This document shows, one piece after another, positions 1 to 6,426 of a stretch of 28,230 bases of DNA. The stretch is from a virus. Under the pieces are notes generated by a model, which saw only the letters and a list, made by a program, of their open reading frames with translations, was not told the origin of the DNA and made no database searches. Position 1 is the stretch's first letter. Each line of letters starts with the position of its first letter. The stretch covers positions 1 to 28,230 of IMG/VR virus record IMGVR_UViG_3300025425_000121; one strand, 5' to 3'. The position numbers and the translations under genes are program-made.

Positions 1-10
1 ATTAGGATAA

Positions 11-17
11 CTAAATA
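11..17 (+). promoter_or_regulatory. Possible variant late -10 box (CTAAATA) before gene 13
   Basis: CTAAATA differs from the last seven bases of the T4 late box (ATAAATA) only at its first position. The 14-base string CTAAATAGTATTAT recurs exactly at 19665-19678, directly at the start of another gene. By T4 late spacing, transcription would begin near base 23, leaving a short leader with an AAGG ribosome-binding site at 25-28 before the ATG at 37. CTAAATA also occurs by chance inside coding sequence (about 4420), so this is weak evidence. Confidence 0.3.
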
Positions 18-36
18 GTATTATAAGGAAAAAATT

Positions 37-843
37 ATGGCTGTACCAAATACAAAAGCTACTTTAAAAGAATACTGTCTAAGATCATTAGGTAAACCTG
101 TGATTGATATAAACGTTGATGACGAACAAGTAGATGATAGAATAGACGAAGCAGTACAATACTTTTGCCAATATCATAGTGATGGTGTTGAAAGAATGTA
201 TTTAAAATATGAAGTGACAGCAGCCGATATAACTCGTATGACTGCTGATACATCTGAATCGGTTACTGAGAATAGTGTTACGACTACTTGGAAACAAGGA
301 AATAACTTTCTTATAGTTCCTGAAACTGTTATCTCTGTTGTCAATGTATTTCCTTTATCTGATAGAGCAAATTTAAATATGTTTGATGTTAGATATCAAT
401 TAAGATTAAATGACCTGTATGATTTTTCATCTACAAGTATTGTTCATTATGAAATGACAATGAAACATTTAGATTTCTTAGATCACATATTAGTAGGAGA
501 AAAACCTATGAGATTCAATCATCTATCAAATAAGTTATTTCTTGATATGGATTGGAATCGTGATATCACAGCAGGTGAATTTTTAATCTTTGAAGTGTAT
601 AGAAGATTAGATCCTGCAACAAGTACAGATATGTTTGATGATCTTTATCTAAAAAGATATACAACAGCATTAATCAAAAGACAATGGGGACAAAATCTGT
701 CTAAATTTAATGGCACAGCAATGTTAGGTGGAGTGACACTTAACGGACCTGAGTTATTTTCAACGGCAATTGCAGAACAACAAAAACTTGAAGAAGAAAT
801 AAGATCAAATTATGAAGAACCTGCACATATGCAACAAGGATAA
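37..843 (+). CDS. 13: Neck protein gp13 (head completion)
   Basis: A 268-residue protein matching the T4 gp13 family, somewhat shorter than T4 gp13 (about 309). In T4, gp13 and gp14 form the neck that seals the DNA-filled head and lets the tail join. The start of the protein (LKEYCLRSLGKPVIDINVDD, then an acidic DDRIDEA stretch near residues 30-38) is the typical opening of marine T4-like gp13. The C-terminus is acidic and glutamine-rich. An AAGG sits about eight bases before the ATG. It is followed after three bases by a homing endonuclease and then by genes 14 and 15, which is the neck-gene order and supports the name. Identification is by remembered family resemblance and synteny. Confidence 0.9.
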   Translation: MAVPNTKATLKEYCLRSLGKPVIDINVDDEQVDDRIDEAVQYFCQYHSDGVERMYLKYEVTAADITRMTADTSESVTENSVTTTWKQGNNFLIVPETVISVVNVFPLSDRANLNMFDVRYQLRLNDLYDFSSTSIVHYEMTMKHLDFLDHILVGEKPMRFNHLSNKLFLDMDWNRDITAGEFLIFEVYRRLDPATSTDMFDDLYLKRYTTALIKRQWGQNLSKFNGTAMLGGVTLNGPELFSTAIAEQQKLEEEIRSNYEEPAHMQQG

Positions 844-846
844 AAA

Positions 847-1401
847 ATGGACGCCTTTGTATACTCTTTAACAAATCAAAATAATGGAAACAAATATGTT
901 GGATACCATAAAGGGTCTGAGCATGATGGTTACATTTGTTCCTCTAAATCTGAAAGATTTTGGGCTGATTACGAAAAGGACGACTTTACCAGACAGATTA
1001 TTGCTAAAGGTACTGTAGAGGAGTGTGTTGCTTTAGAACTGAAAATACTTCAAAATATTGATTTAACAAGTGATGAGTGGTATAATAATTCTGCTGGCGG
1101 CGGTATTATTTTTACAAAAGAAGTTAGAGATAAAATGTCTAAATCTATTGCTTTATCTCATAAAACAAGAACTCATTATGCAAGTGGTTGGAAAGGAAGC
1201 GACCAAATGAGGAAGAAATTGAGTATAGCCCAGAAAAGTTTCGCTGCCTCTTTAACAAAGGAAGAAAGAAAAAAACATTATTTACATAAGAACAATCCAC
1301 ACAAACAAAATAATTCAATTACAGAATGTCCTAATTGTGGAAAAAAAGGACAATATAGAGCCATGAAAAGATGGCACTATGATAATTGTAGAGAGATATA
1401 A
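847..1401 (+). CDS. Free-standing GIY-YIG-type homing endonuclease with zinc finger (between genes 13 and 14)
   Basis: A 184-residue protein with a diverged GIY-YIG nuclease domain at residues 4-88: VYS (5-7) replaces GIY, YVG (17-19) replaces YIG, glutamates lie near 60-64, and YNNSAGGG (79-86) matches the usual YN-x(2-4)-GG end of the domain. Residues 92-130 hold two NUMOD3-like DNA-binding repeats (RDKMSKSIALS, RKKLSIAQKS). The C-terminus is a zinc finger with C161, C164, H177 and C181, common in phage homing endonucleases. The gene has a good AAGGA site and ends in TAATG, sharing one base with gene 14. Its role is presumably to cut the junction in endonuclease-free relatives and spread itself. 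It is not a virion gene despite its position. The degenerate GIY motif leaves activity uncertain. Confidence 0.85.
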   Translation: MDAFVYSLTNQNNGNKYVGYHKGSEHDGYICSSKSERFWADYEKDDFTRQIIAKGTVEECVALELKILQNIDLTSDEWYNNSAGGGIIFTKEVRDKMSKSIALSHKTRTHYASGWKGSDQMRKKLSIAQKSFAASLTKEERKKHYLHKNNPHKQNNSITECPNCGKKGQYRAMKRWHYDNCREI

Positions 1402-2171
1402 TGGTTACAAACGTTTATTTCAGCACTGGTACAACTTCAGAACAGAACCTCTATGAGGATTTGCTGATAGAACAGCTTAAGATATATGGTCAAGATGTTT
1501 ATTACCTACCAAGGAAGATAGCAAATAAAGATACTATCTTTGGTGAGGACCCTGCTTCATCTTTTGATGACTCGTACATCATAGAAATGTATGTTGACAA
1601 CACAGATGGTTACATGGGTGAACAAGAGATAATCAAAAAGTTTGGTTTAGAATTAAGAGATGATATTAAGTTTACTGTATCTAAATTGAGATGGGAAACT
1701 TTAATATCTAACAATAGTGATTTACAGAATACAACTAGACCTAACGAAGGTGATTTAGTTTATTTCCCTACTACAAAAGCATTCTTTGAAATACAGTTTG
1801 TTGAACACGAACAACCTTTCTATCAACAAAGTGCTTTACCTGTTTACAAATTATCTTGTACTAAATGGGAATACAGTTCTGAAAGACTTGATACAGGCAT
1901 TACAACTATTGACGCTACAGAAGACGCATTAACAACTGATACTATGGCATTCCAATTCTCTTTAGAGAACGAAACAGGAGCATTTGTTATAGAAAGTAGT
2001 ATTGGTGCTATTGATTATCTTATCAATGAAGACTTTACAATGGCAACACAACAACCTGTGGATCAAGGACAAGCATTTGAAACAGCTGCAGGAACAAACA
2101 CATCATCTACAGCAGATGACATATTAGATTTTAGCGAAAAAAACCCGTTTGGAGAAGTTGATGACTATTAA
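1401..2171 (+). CDS. 14: Neck protein gp14 (head completion)
   Basis: 256 residues, the same length as T4 gp14. The N-terminal region (NVYFSTGTTSEQNLYEDLLI, then IYGQDVYYLPR and FGEDPASSFDDSY) is the hallmark of this family. With gp13 it forms the neck connecting head and tail. Its ATG overlaps the stop codon of the upstream endonuclease (TAATG), so translation is probably coupled. Its last codons (GEVDDY, stop) are overlapped by the start of the next endonuclease. A near-identical EVDDY-stop coding tail appears again at 2813-2830, evidence that this end of the gene was rebuilt by recombination when the second endonuclease arrived. Confidence 0.9.
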   Translation: MVTNVYFSTGTTSEQNLYEDLLIEQLKIYGQDVYYLPRKIANKDTIFGEDPASSFDDSYIIEMYVDNTDGYMGEQEIIKKFGLELRDDIKFTVSKLRWETLISNNSDLQNTTRPNEGDLVYFPTTKAFFEIQFVEHEQPFYQQSALPVYKLSCTKWEYSSERLDTGITTIDATEDALTTDTMAFQFSLENETGAFVIESSIGAIDYLINEDFTMATQQPVDQGQAFETAAGTNTSSTADDILDFSEKNPFGEVDDY

Positions 2172-2736
2172 CAATAGGTGTGATTTAGTGTATAATATTT
2201 ACAAAATAACTAACACAATAAATGATAAATTTTATATTGGGGTAACTAAATCCAAATATAGATTTTCACAACATATGTCCTCAGCATTTAGAGGAGAGAA
2301 GAATAGGCCCTTATATAATTCAATAAGAAAATACGGAAGAGATAATTTTAAGTATGAAATTTTAGAAAGTGGAAATGATTACGAATATGGATGGCAAGTA
2401 AGAGAACCTTATTATATAAAAAAATTAAAACCACAATATAATTTAACTTCGGGTGGCGATGGTATTAGAGATTTTACAATGCCACGAGATATAGTTGAAC
2501 AAGTTGCTAAAAAAAATACAGGCAAAAAAAGAACTATGGAAACAAGACAAAGAATTTCACAGGCACTTAAAGGAATGACTATACCTGAAGAAGTTAAAAA
2601 GAAAATGAGTATTTCTGCTTTAAATGCTGAAAATATAAAACAAAGAGCAAATCACTTAAATGAAAAATTAAAATGTAAGAAGTGTGGTTTAGAAACAAAT
2701 ATTGGTAATATTAAGCGTTACGGACACATAGTATAA
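2161..2736 (+). CDS. Free-standing GIY-YIG homing endonuclease (between genes 14 and 15)
   Basis: A 191-residue GIY-YIG nuclease from the ATG at 2161. The open frame extends to a TTG at 2149, but GGAG at 2151-2154 is well placed for 2161. The domain is classic: NIY (12-14), YIG (25-27), R34, H38, catalytic glutamate E82 (REPYYIKKL), and YNLTSGGDG (93-101). NUMOD3-like repeats follow (residues about 118-160: KKNTGKKRT, RQRISQALKG, KKKMSISALN). The C-terminus has CKKCG and a GNIKRYGH stretch like the zinc finger of other phage endonucleases, but the protein stops before a final cysteine, so the finger may be incomplete. The gene overlaps the last 11 bases of gene 14. Its right flank is the recombination scar at 2737-2830. 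Confidence 0.92.
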   Translation: MTINNRCDLVYNIYKITNTINDKFYIGVTKSKYRFSQHMSSAFRGEKNRPLYNSIRKYGRDNFKYEILESGNDYEYGWQVREPYYIKKLKPQYNLTSGGDGIRDFTMPRDIVEQVAKKNTGKKRTMETRQRISQALKGMTIPEEVKKKMSISALNAENIKQRANHLNEKLKCKKCGLETNIGNIKRYGHIV

Positions 2737-2755
2737 TGAAAGAAGGAAAACAATA

Positions 2756-2830
2756 ATGTTTGGAGCTCACTTTTACCACAAACAAATTCGCAATACTGTA
2801 ATTGCGTTCAGGGAGGTTGACGATTATTAA
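2756..2830 (+). pseudogene. Chimeric scar: first 18 codons of a diverged gene 15 fused to the last codons of gene 14
   Basis: A 24-codon open frame. Its first 18 codons (MFGAHFYHKQIRNTVIAF) repeat the start of gene 15 at 3006 (MFGQHFYHKQIRNTVIAF). Its last codons (EVDDY, stop) repeat the end of gene 14 at 2154-2171. Over the 54 bases of gene 15 match I count nine differences, all but one codon synonymous. That points to import from a related phage rather than a fresh local duplication. The CAATAATG before the ATG is shared with 3001-3008. The frame ends TAATG into the 58-residue frame at 2830. It is most likely a by-product of the endonuclease insertion and not a functional protein. Confidence 0.8.
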
Positions 2831-3006
2831 TGAGAGATAGACATTTACAATTAAAAGAACATTACAATAAAACTTTGAAAGAAGAAAGAGCAAAATTACT
2901 TTTTAAAAATCTTCGAAAAGAAGTTAATTCTGGTGCAAATGGTACACAAGATTATATAATTAAAGAAGGACCTAATAAAGGTAAGATTGCAGATAAAGGA
3001 CAATAA
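2830..3006 (+). CDS. Small unknown protein between genes 14 and 15 (58 aa)
   Basis: A 58-residue open frame starting at an ATG that overlaps the preceding stop (TAATG) and ending in a TAATG that overlaps the start of gene 15. This tight two-sided coupling, and the good GGGAGG ribosome-binding sequence at 2811-2816, argue that it is real. The protein is basic and lysine-rich, with a predicted helix over residues 5-32 (LQLKEHYNKTLKEERAKLLF) and a glycine-rich end (GPNKGKIADKGQ). I do not recognise it. Since a gene 14-like tail lies immediately upstream, it may be the original neighbour of gene 14, now separated from it by the endonuclease cassette. Confidence 0.6.
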   Translation: MRDRHLQLKEHYNKTLKEERAKLLFKNLRKEVNSGANGTQDYIIKEGPNKGKIADKGQ

Positions 3007-3818
3007 TGTTTGGACAACACTTCTACCATAAACAAATTCGTAATACTGTAATAGCATTTGGTACGATATTTAATAATATCAATATCAAACGTTTGGATTC
3101 TAGCGGGAATCCTTTACAAAACATTAAGATACCTTTGTCTTATTCTCCTAAAGAAAAGTTTATTGCGAGATTGGAACAAAACGCAGACTTAACCGGATCA
3201 GATTCAAGTGTGGCGATTACTCTACCTCGTATGGCCTTTGATGTTGTCGGATACAGTTATGATCCTTCTCGTAAATTAAATAAGAATCAAAAGATTACTG
3301 CGGTTACAACTAATGCTGATACAACAAAATTAAATACTCAATACTCTCCTGTACCTTATGATGTAAGTATTGAATTAAATGTTTTCACTTCTAATTCAGA
3401 TGATGGTTTACAAATCATAGAACAAATACTTCCATACTTTCAACCTGACTATACTGTGACTATGATTGAAAATAATACAATGGGAACAAAAAGAGATATA
3501 CCATTTATATTAGAAAGTGTTGATTATGAAGATACTTATGCTGGTTCATTAACAACTACAAGAAGAATAACTTACACATTAAAATTTACAGCAAAAATAT
3601 ATCTATATGGACCGTTAAGTACATCAGCTGTAATTAAAAAAGTTTCTGCTGACCTATATGAAACTACAGCTAATAACAGTCCATATCGTAGTGAAAGAGT
3701 TACGGTTACACCAAACCCAAATAGTGCTGATAAAGATGACGCATACACATATACAACCACTTTAGATTTCTTTAATGATAGTTTAAACTATGATGAAGAA
3801 ACTGGTAGTGATACATAA
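3006..3818 (+). CDS. 15: Tail sheath stabiliser and completion protein gp15
   Basis: 270 residues, very close to T4 gp15 (272). In T4 this protein forms the hexameric ring at the head-proximal end of the tail, capping sheath and tube and docking to the neck. The start (HFYHKQIRNTVIAFGTIFNN) and middle (PLSYSPKEKFIARL; QIIEQILPYFQPDYTVT) are characteristic of marine T4-like gp15. The C-terminal 40 residues are acidic and low-complexity. It lies after genes 13 and 14 and before the terminase genes, the expected order. Its start overlaps the upstream small frame (TAATG). A diverged copy of its first 18 codons sits 250 bases upstream. Confidence 0.92.
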   Translation: MFGQHFYHKQIRNTVIAFGTIFNNINIKRLDSSGNPLQNIKIPLSYSPKEKFIARLEQNADLTGSDSSVAITLPRMAFDVVGYSYDPSRKLNKNQKITAVTTNADTTKLNTQYSPVPYDVSIELNVFTSNSDDGLQIIEQILPYFQPDYTVTMIENNTMGTKRDIPFILESVDYEDTYAGSLTTTRRITYTLKFTAKIYLYGPLSTSAVIKKVSADLYETTANNSPYRSERVTVTPNPNSADKDDAYTYTTTLDFFNDSLNYDEETGSDT

Positions 3819-3843
3819 TATATAATAACAAAAGGTTTTTAAA

Positions 3844-4278
3844 ATGAGTAATATTGATGATAAGTTAAATGAAGTACTAAACATCGCTGAAGAAGTACTA
3901 GAATCAAAAGAAGAAAAGAATCCTTTAGAGATAGTAAAAGATAAACCTGTTGTAATTGCACCAGATAATGATGTAGAAGCAGACTTTGAAACTGGTAGAG
4001 GAGAACTTTATAAGTTATTAGAAAAAGGTAATGAAGCAATAGACGGAATACTTGCATTAGCAAAAGAAGGTGAGCATCCTCGTGCATATGAAGTGGCAGG
4101 TCAGCTAATCAAAACTCAAAGTGAGATTGCACAAAATCTATTAGACTTACAAGATAAATTAAAAAAGATTAAAGATGTAAAAGGTGAGAGTCCAAAAAAT
4201 GTGACTAATGCCTTATTTTTAGGAAGCACAACCGAATTACAAAAAATGTTAAAGAATAATAAGGATAAAAAATCCTAA
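3844..4278 (+). CDS. 16: Small terminase subunit gp16
   Basis: 144 residues, a little shorter than T4 gp16 (164). The small terminase forms a ring that recognises concatemeric DNA and regulates the gp17 motor. The protein is helix-rich and highly charged. The central stretch (GRGELYKLLEKGNEAIDGIL, about residues 49-68, then HPRAYEVAGQLIKTQSEIAQNLLDLQDKLKKI) is the conserved core of this family in marine T4-like phages and would form the coiled-coil oligomerisation region. It is preceded by an AAGG about 12 bases upstream and followed by gp17 after 29 bases. The name rests on sequence pattern and position. Confidence 0.88.
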   Translation: MSNIDDKLNEVLNIAEEVLESKEEKNPLEIVKDKPVVIAPDNDVEADFETGRGELYKLLEKGNEAIDGILALAKEGEHPRAYEVAGQLIKTQSEIAQNLLDLQDKLKKIKDVKGESPKNVTNALFLGSTTELQKMLKNNKDKKS

Positions 4279-4307
4279 GTTTAATTGGAAAGAGGGTAAG
4301 TTTAAAA

Positions 4308-5183
4308 ATGAGTGAAGAACAAAAATCCTATCTCGGAAATCCGAACCTCAAGAAGGCACATACTAAATCACGATTTACTCCTAAACAAGTAGATGAAGTG
4401 ATGAAGTGTTTAGAGAATCCTAAATATTTCATAGAACACTATTTAAAAATTGTTACCATTGATAAAGGTCTAGTACCTTTTGAGATGTATGACTTTCAGC
4501 GGAAGATGGTAGATACTTTTCACGACAATAGGTTTACGATATGTAAATTACCTAGACAGAGTGGAAAGTCAACTATCATTGTCTCCTACCTCTTACATTA
4601 CGTTTTGTTTAACGATAATGTGAATGTTGCAATACTCGCCAACAAATCTTCTACGGCAAGGGATTTACTAGGGCGATTGCAACTTGCTTACGAATACTTG
4701 CCGAAATGGATGCAACAAGGCGTACTCAACTGGAATAAAGGATCACTTGAATTAGAAAACGGAAGTAGAATCGTTGCGGCTTCAACTTCATCAAGTGCTG
4801 TTCGGGGAAGTACTTTTAATATTATATTTCTTGATGAGTTTGCATATGTACCTAATAATATAGCTGAAGAATTTTTTAGTTCAGTATATCCTACAATTTC
4901 ATCTGGTAAAACATCAAAGGTTATGATTGTATCTACACCTCACGGAATGAATATGTTTTATAAGATGTGGATGGATGCTGTTAATAAGAAAAGTACTTTT
5001 AAACCTATTGAAGTACATTGGTCAGAAGTACCTGGTCGTGATGAGGCATGGAAAGAACAAACAATTAAAAATACAAGTGAGTCACAGTTTCAAACCGAGT
5101 TTGAATGTGTTTATGGTGATACAATGGTTGAAACAGAAGATGGTAAAATAAAAATAGAAGATTTATATAAAAGGTTGGCATAA
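4308..5183 (+). CDS. 17: Large terminase gp17, N-terminal half (ATPase) fused to a 25-residue N-intein
   Basis: A 291-residue product: residues 1-266 are the N-extein (terminase ATPase) and 267-291 the N-terminal part of a split intein. ATPase motifs visible are Walker A PRQSGKST (82-89), Walker B NIIFLDEFAY (171-180) and the coupling motif VSTPHG (208-213), as in T4 gp17, the motor that packages DNA into the prohead. The extein stops at FQTEFE, directly before Cys267. The intein part starts CVYGDTMVETEDGK, a classic block A, and ends at a TAA that overlaps the ATG of the next gene. The missing nuclease half is encoded there. Protein trans-splicing would join 266 and 283 residues into a 549-residue terminase. 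Confidence 0.95.
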   Translation: MSEEQKSYLGNPNLKKAHTKSRFTPKQVDEVMKCLENPKYFIEHYLKIVTIDKGLVPFEMYDFQRKMVDTFHDNRFTICKLPRQSGKSTIIVSYLLHYVLFNDNVNVAILANKSSTARDLLGRLQLAYEYLPKWMQQGVLNWNKGSLELENGSRIVAASTSSSAVRGSTFNIIFLDEFAYVPNNIAEEFFSSVYPTISSGKTSKVMIVSTPHGMNMFYKMWMDAVNKKSTFKPIEVHWSEVPGRDEAWKEQTIKNTSESQFQTEFECVYGDTMVETEDGKIKIEDLYKRLA

Positions 5184-5494
5184 TGTTTAGAACTAATACA
5201 AATAATATAAAAATATTAAGTCCAAATGGATTTTCTAATTTTAATGGTATTCAAAAGGTTGAAAGAAACCTTTATCAACACATTATCTTTGATGATGATA
5301 CTGAAATAAAAACTTCCATTAATCATCCTTTTGGTAAAGATAAAATATTAGCAAGAGATGTAAAAGTAGGAGATTATTTAAATAGTAAAAAGGTATTATA
5401 TAATGAGTTGGTTAATGAAAATATATTTTTATATGATCCTATAAATGTAGAAAAAGAAAGTTTATATATTACTAATGGTGTTGTTTCTCATAAT
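5106..5494 (+). mobile_element. Naturally split intein in the large terminase (25-aa N half, 104-aa C half)
   Basis: N half: codons 5106-5180, from catalytic Cys1 through block A (GDTMVETEDGKIKIEDLY). C half: codons 5183-5494, 104 residues from its own ATG, with block B TSINHPF containing the conserved T-x(3)-H, block F ESLYITNGVV, and the terminal SHN with penultimate His and last Asn. The +1 extein residue is Cys (5495-5497). Joining the exteins restores TEFE-CEFLGS, which reads through the terminase without a gap. The break lies after only 25 residues, far from the usual endonuclease insertion site, and there is no endonuclease domain. From memory the lengths and residues match the AceL-TerL intein described from Ace Lake metagenome data. 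I could not run a search to confirm identity. Confidence 0.95.
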
Positions 5495-6346
5495 TGTGAA
5501 TTCTTAGGTAGTGTTGATACACTTATCAATGCACAAAAATTAAAAACAATGGCTGTCGTAGACCCAAAAAGAAGTCCAGGTGGACTAGATGTTTACGAAA
5601 TGCCAATAAAAGATCATACTTATGTCATCACAGTTGATGTCGCAAGAGGTGTTCAAAATGATTACTCTGCTTTCGTAGTTGTTGACTCAACGCAGGCGCC
5701 ATATAAAATTGTCGCAAAGTATAGGAACAATGATATTAAACCTATCGTGTTTCCTAACATATTAAAGAAAGTAGCGGATCATTATAATAAGGCATATGTT
5801 CTTATAGAGATAAACGATTTAGGACAACAAGTAGCAGACGCAATGCAATTTGAACTAGAATACGATAACATGATGATGGTTACACAAAGAGGTCGTGCAG
5901 GTCAAGTATTGGGTGGCGGCTTTAGTGGTAGAGGTAATCAACTAGGCGTGAGAATGACTAAAGGTACTAAAAAAATTGGAACTTCAAATCTAAAAAGTCT
6001 GATAGAAGGTGATAAGCTAATCATTAATGACTTTGATATTATTTCAGAACTATCAACATTTATTTCAAAAGGTAAATCTTTTGAAGCTGAAACGGGTTCG
6101 CATGACGATTTAGTAATGTGTCTAGTTATCTTTTCTTGGTTGGCTAACCAAAGATACTTTAAAGAATTAACAAATGTTGATGTACGAGGTCAAATGTTTA
6201 CAGATCAAAAGAACGCAATTGAGGCTGACATGGCACCTTTTGGGTTTATAGACAACGGATTAGACGATCCTGAGGGGTTAGATAATGGATATTTTGATGA
6301 CGCAGGTGTGTTGTGGCAGCCTGTCACTTATCGTAAAGGCGAATAG
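5183..6346 (+). CDS. 17: 104-residue C-intein fused to large terminase gp17, C-terminal half (nuclease)
   Basis: A 387-residue product: residues 1-104 are the C-terminal part of the split intein, and 105-387 the C-extein beginning Cys105-EFLGS. The extein is the RNase H-fold headful nuclease of gp17, which cuts the DNA concatemer. Acidic residues expected at the metal site are visible in VITVDVARG (D152), in LIEINDLGQQ and in SHDDLVMCL. Its ATG overlaps the stop of the N-terminal gene (TAATG) and there is no independent ribosome-binding site beyond an AAAAGG at 5169-5174, so production of the two halves is probably coupled. The intein stretch is visibly richer in A and T than the terminase around it. 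Confidence 0.95.
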   Translation: MFRTNTNNIKILSPNGFSNFNGIQKVERNLYQHIIFDDDTEIKTSINHPFGKDKILARDVKVGDYLNSKKVLYNELVNENIFLYDPINVEKESLYITNGVVSHNCEFLGSVDTLINAQKLKTMAVVDPKRSPGGLDVYEMPIKDHTYVITVDVARGVQNDYSAFVVVDSTQAPYKIVAKYRNNDIKPIVFPNILKKVADHYNKAYVLIEINDLGQQVADAMQFELEYDNMMMVTQRGRAGQVLGGGFSGRGNQLGVRMTKGTKKIGTSNLKSLIEGDKLIINDFDIISELSTFISKGKSFEAETGSHDDLVMCLVIFSWLANQRYFKELTNVDVRGQMFTDQKNAIEADMAPFGFIDNGLDDPEGLDNGYFDDAGVLWQPVTYRKGE

Positions 6347-6362
6347 TAGAGTTTTTAGAACA

Positions 6363-6370
6363 TATAAATA
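6363..6370 (+). promoter_or_regulatory. T4-type late promoter for the sheath gene
   Basis: A perfect TATAAATA, the T4 late -10 element read by the gp55 sigma factor. It lies in the 80-base gap between genes 17 and 18. The predicted start at about 6376 gives a 50-base leader containing the palindrome TTAATTAATTAA (6403-6414) and an AAGGAG site (6413-6418) nine bases before the ATG at 6427. Confidence 0.8.
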
Positions 6371-6426
6371 TCTACAAAAGGGTTATAACTAATAAAACAA
6401 ACTTAATTAATTAAGGAGAACATAAT

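Noticed and set aside
3839-4087. 82-codon minus-strand open frame opposite gene 16
   Set aside because: Leucine-rich product typical of the antisense of lysine/glutamate-rich coding sequence; lies fully inside a confident gene.
5100-5190. Frameshift, sequencing error or group I intron in the large terminase
   Set aside because: The codons on each side of the stop form complete intein motifs (Cys1 block A; His-Asn end; +1 Cys), and removing exactly 25 plus 104 residues restores the terminase. An intron or error would not produce these motifs.
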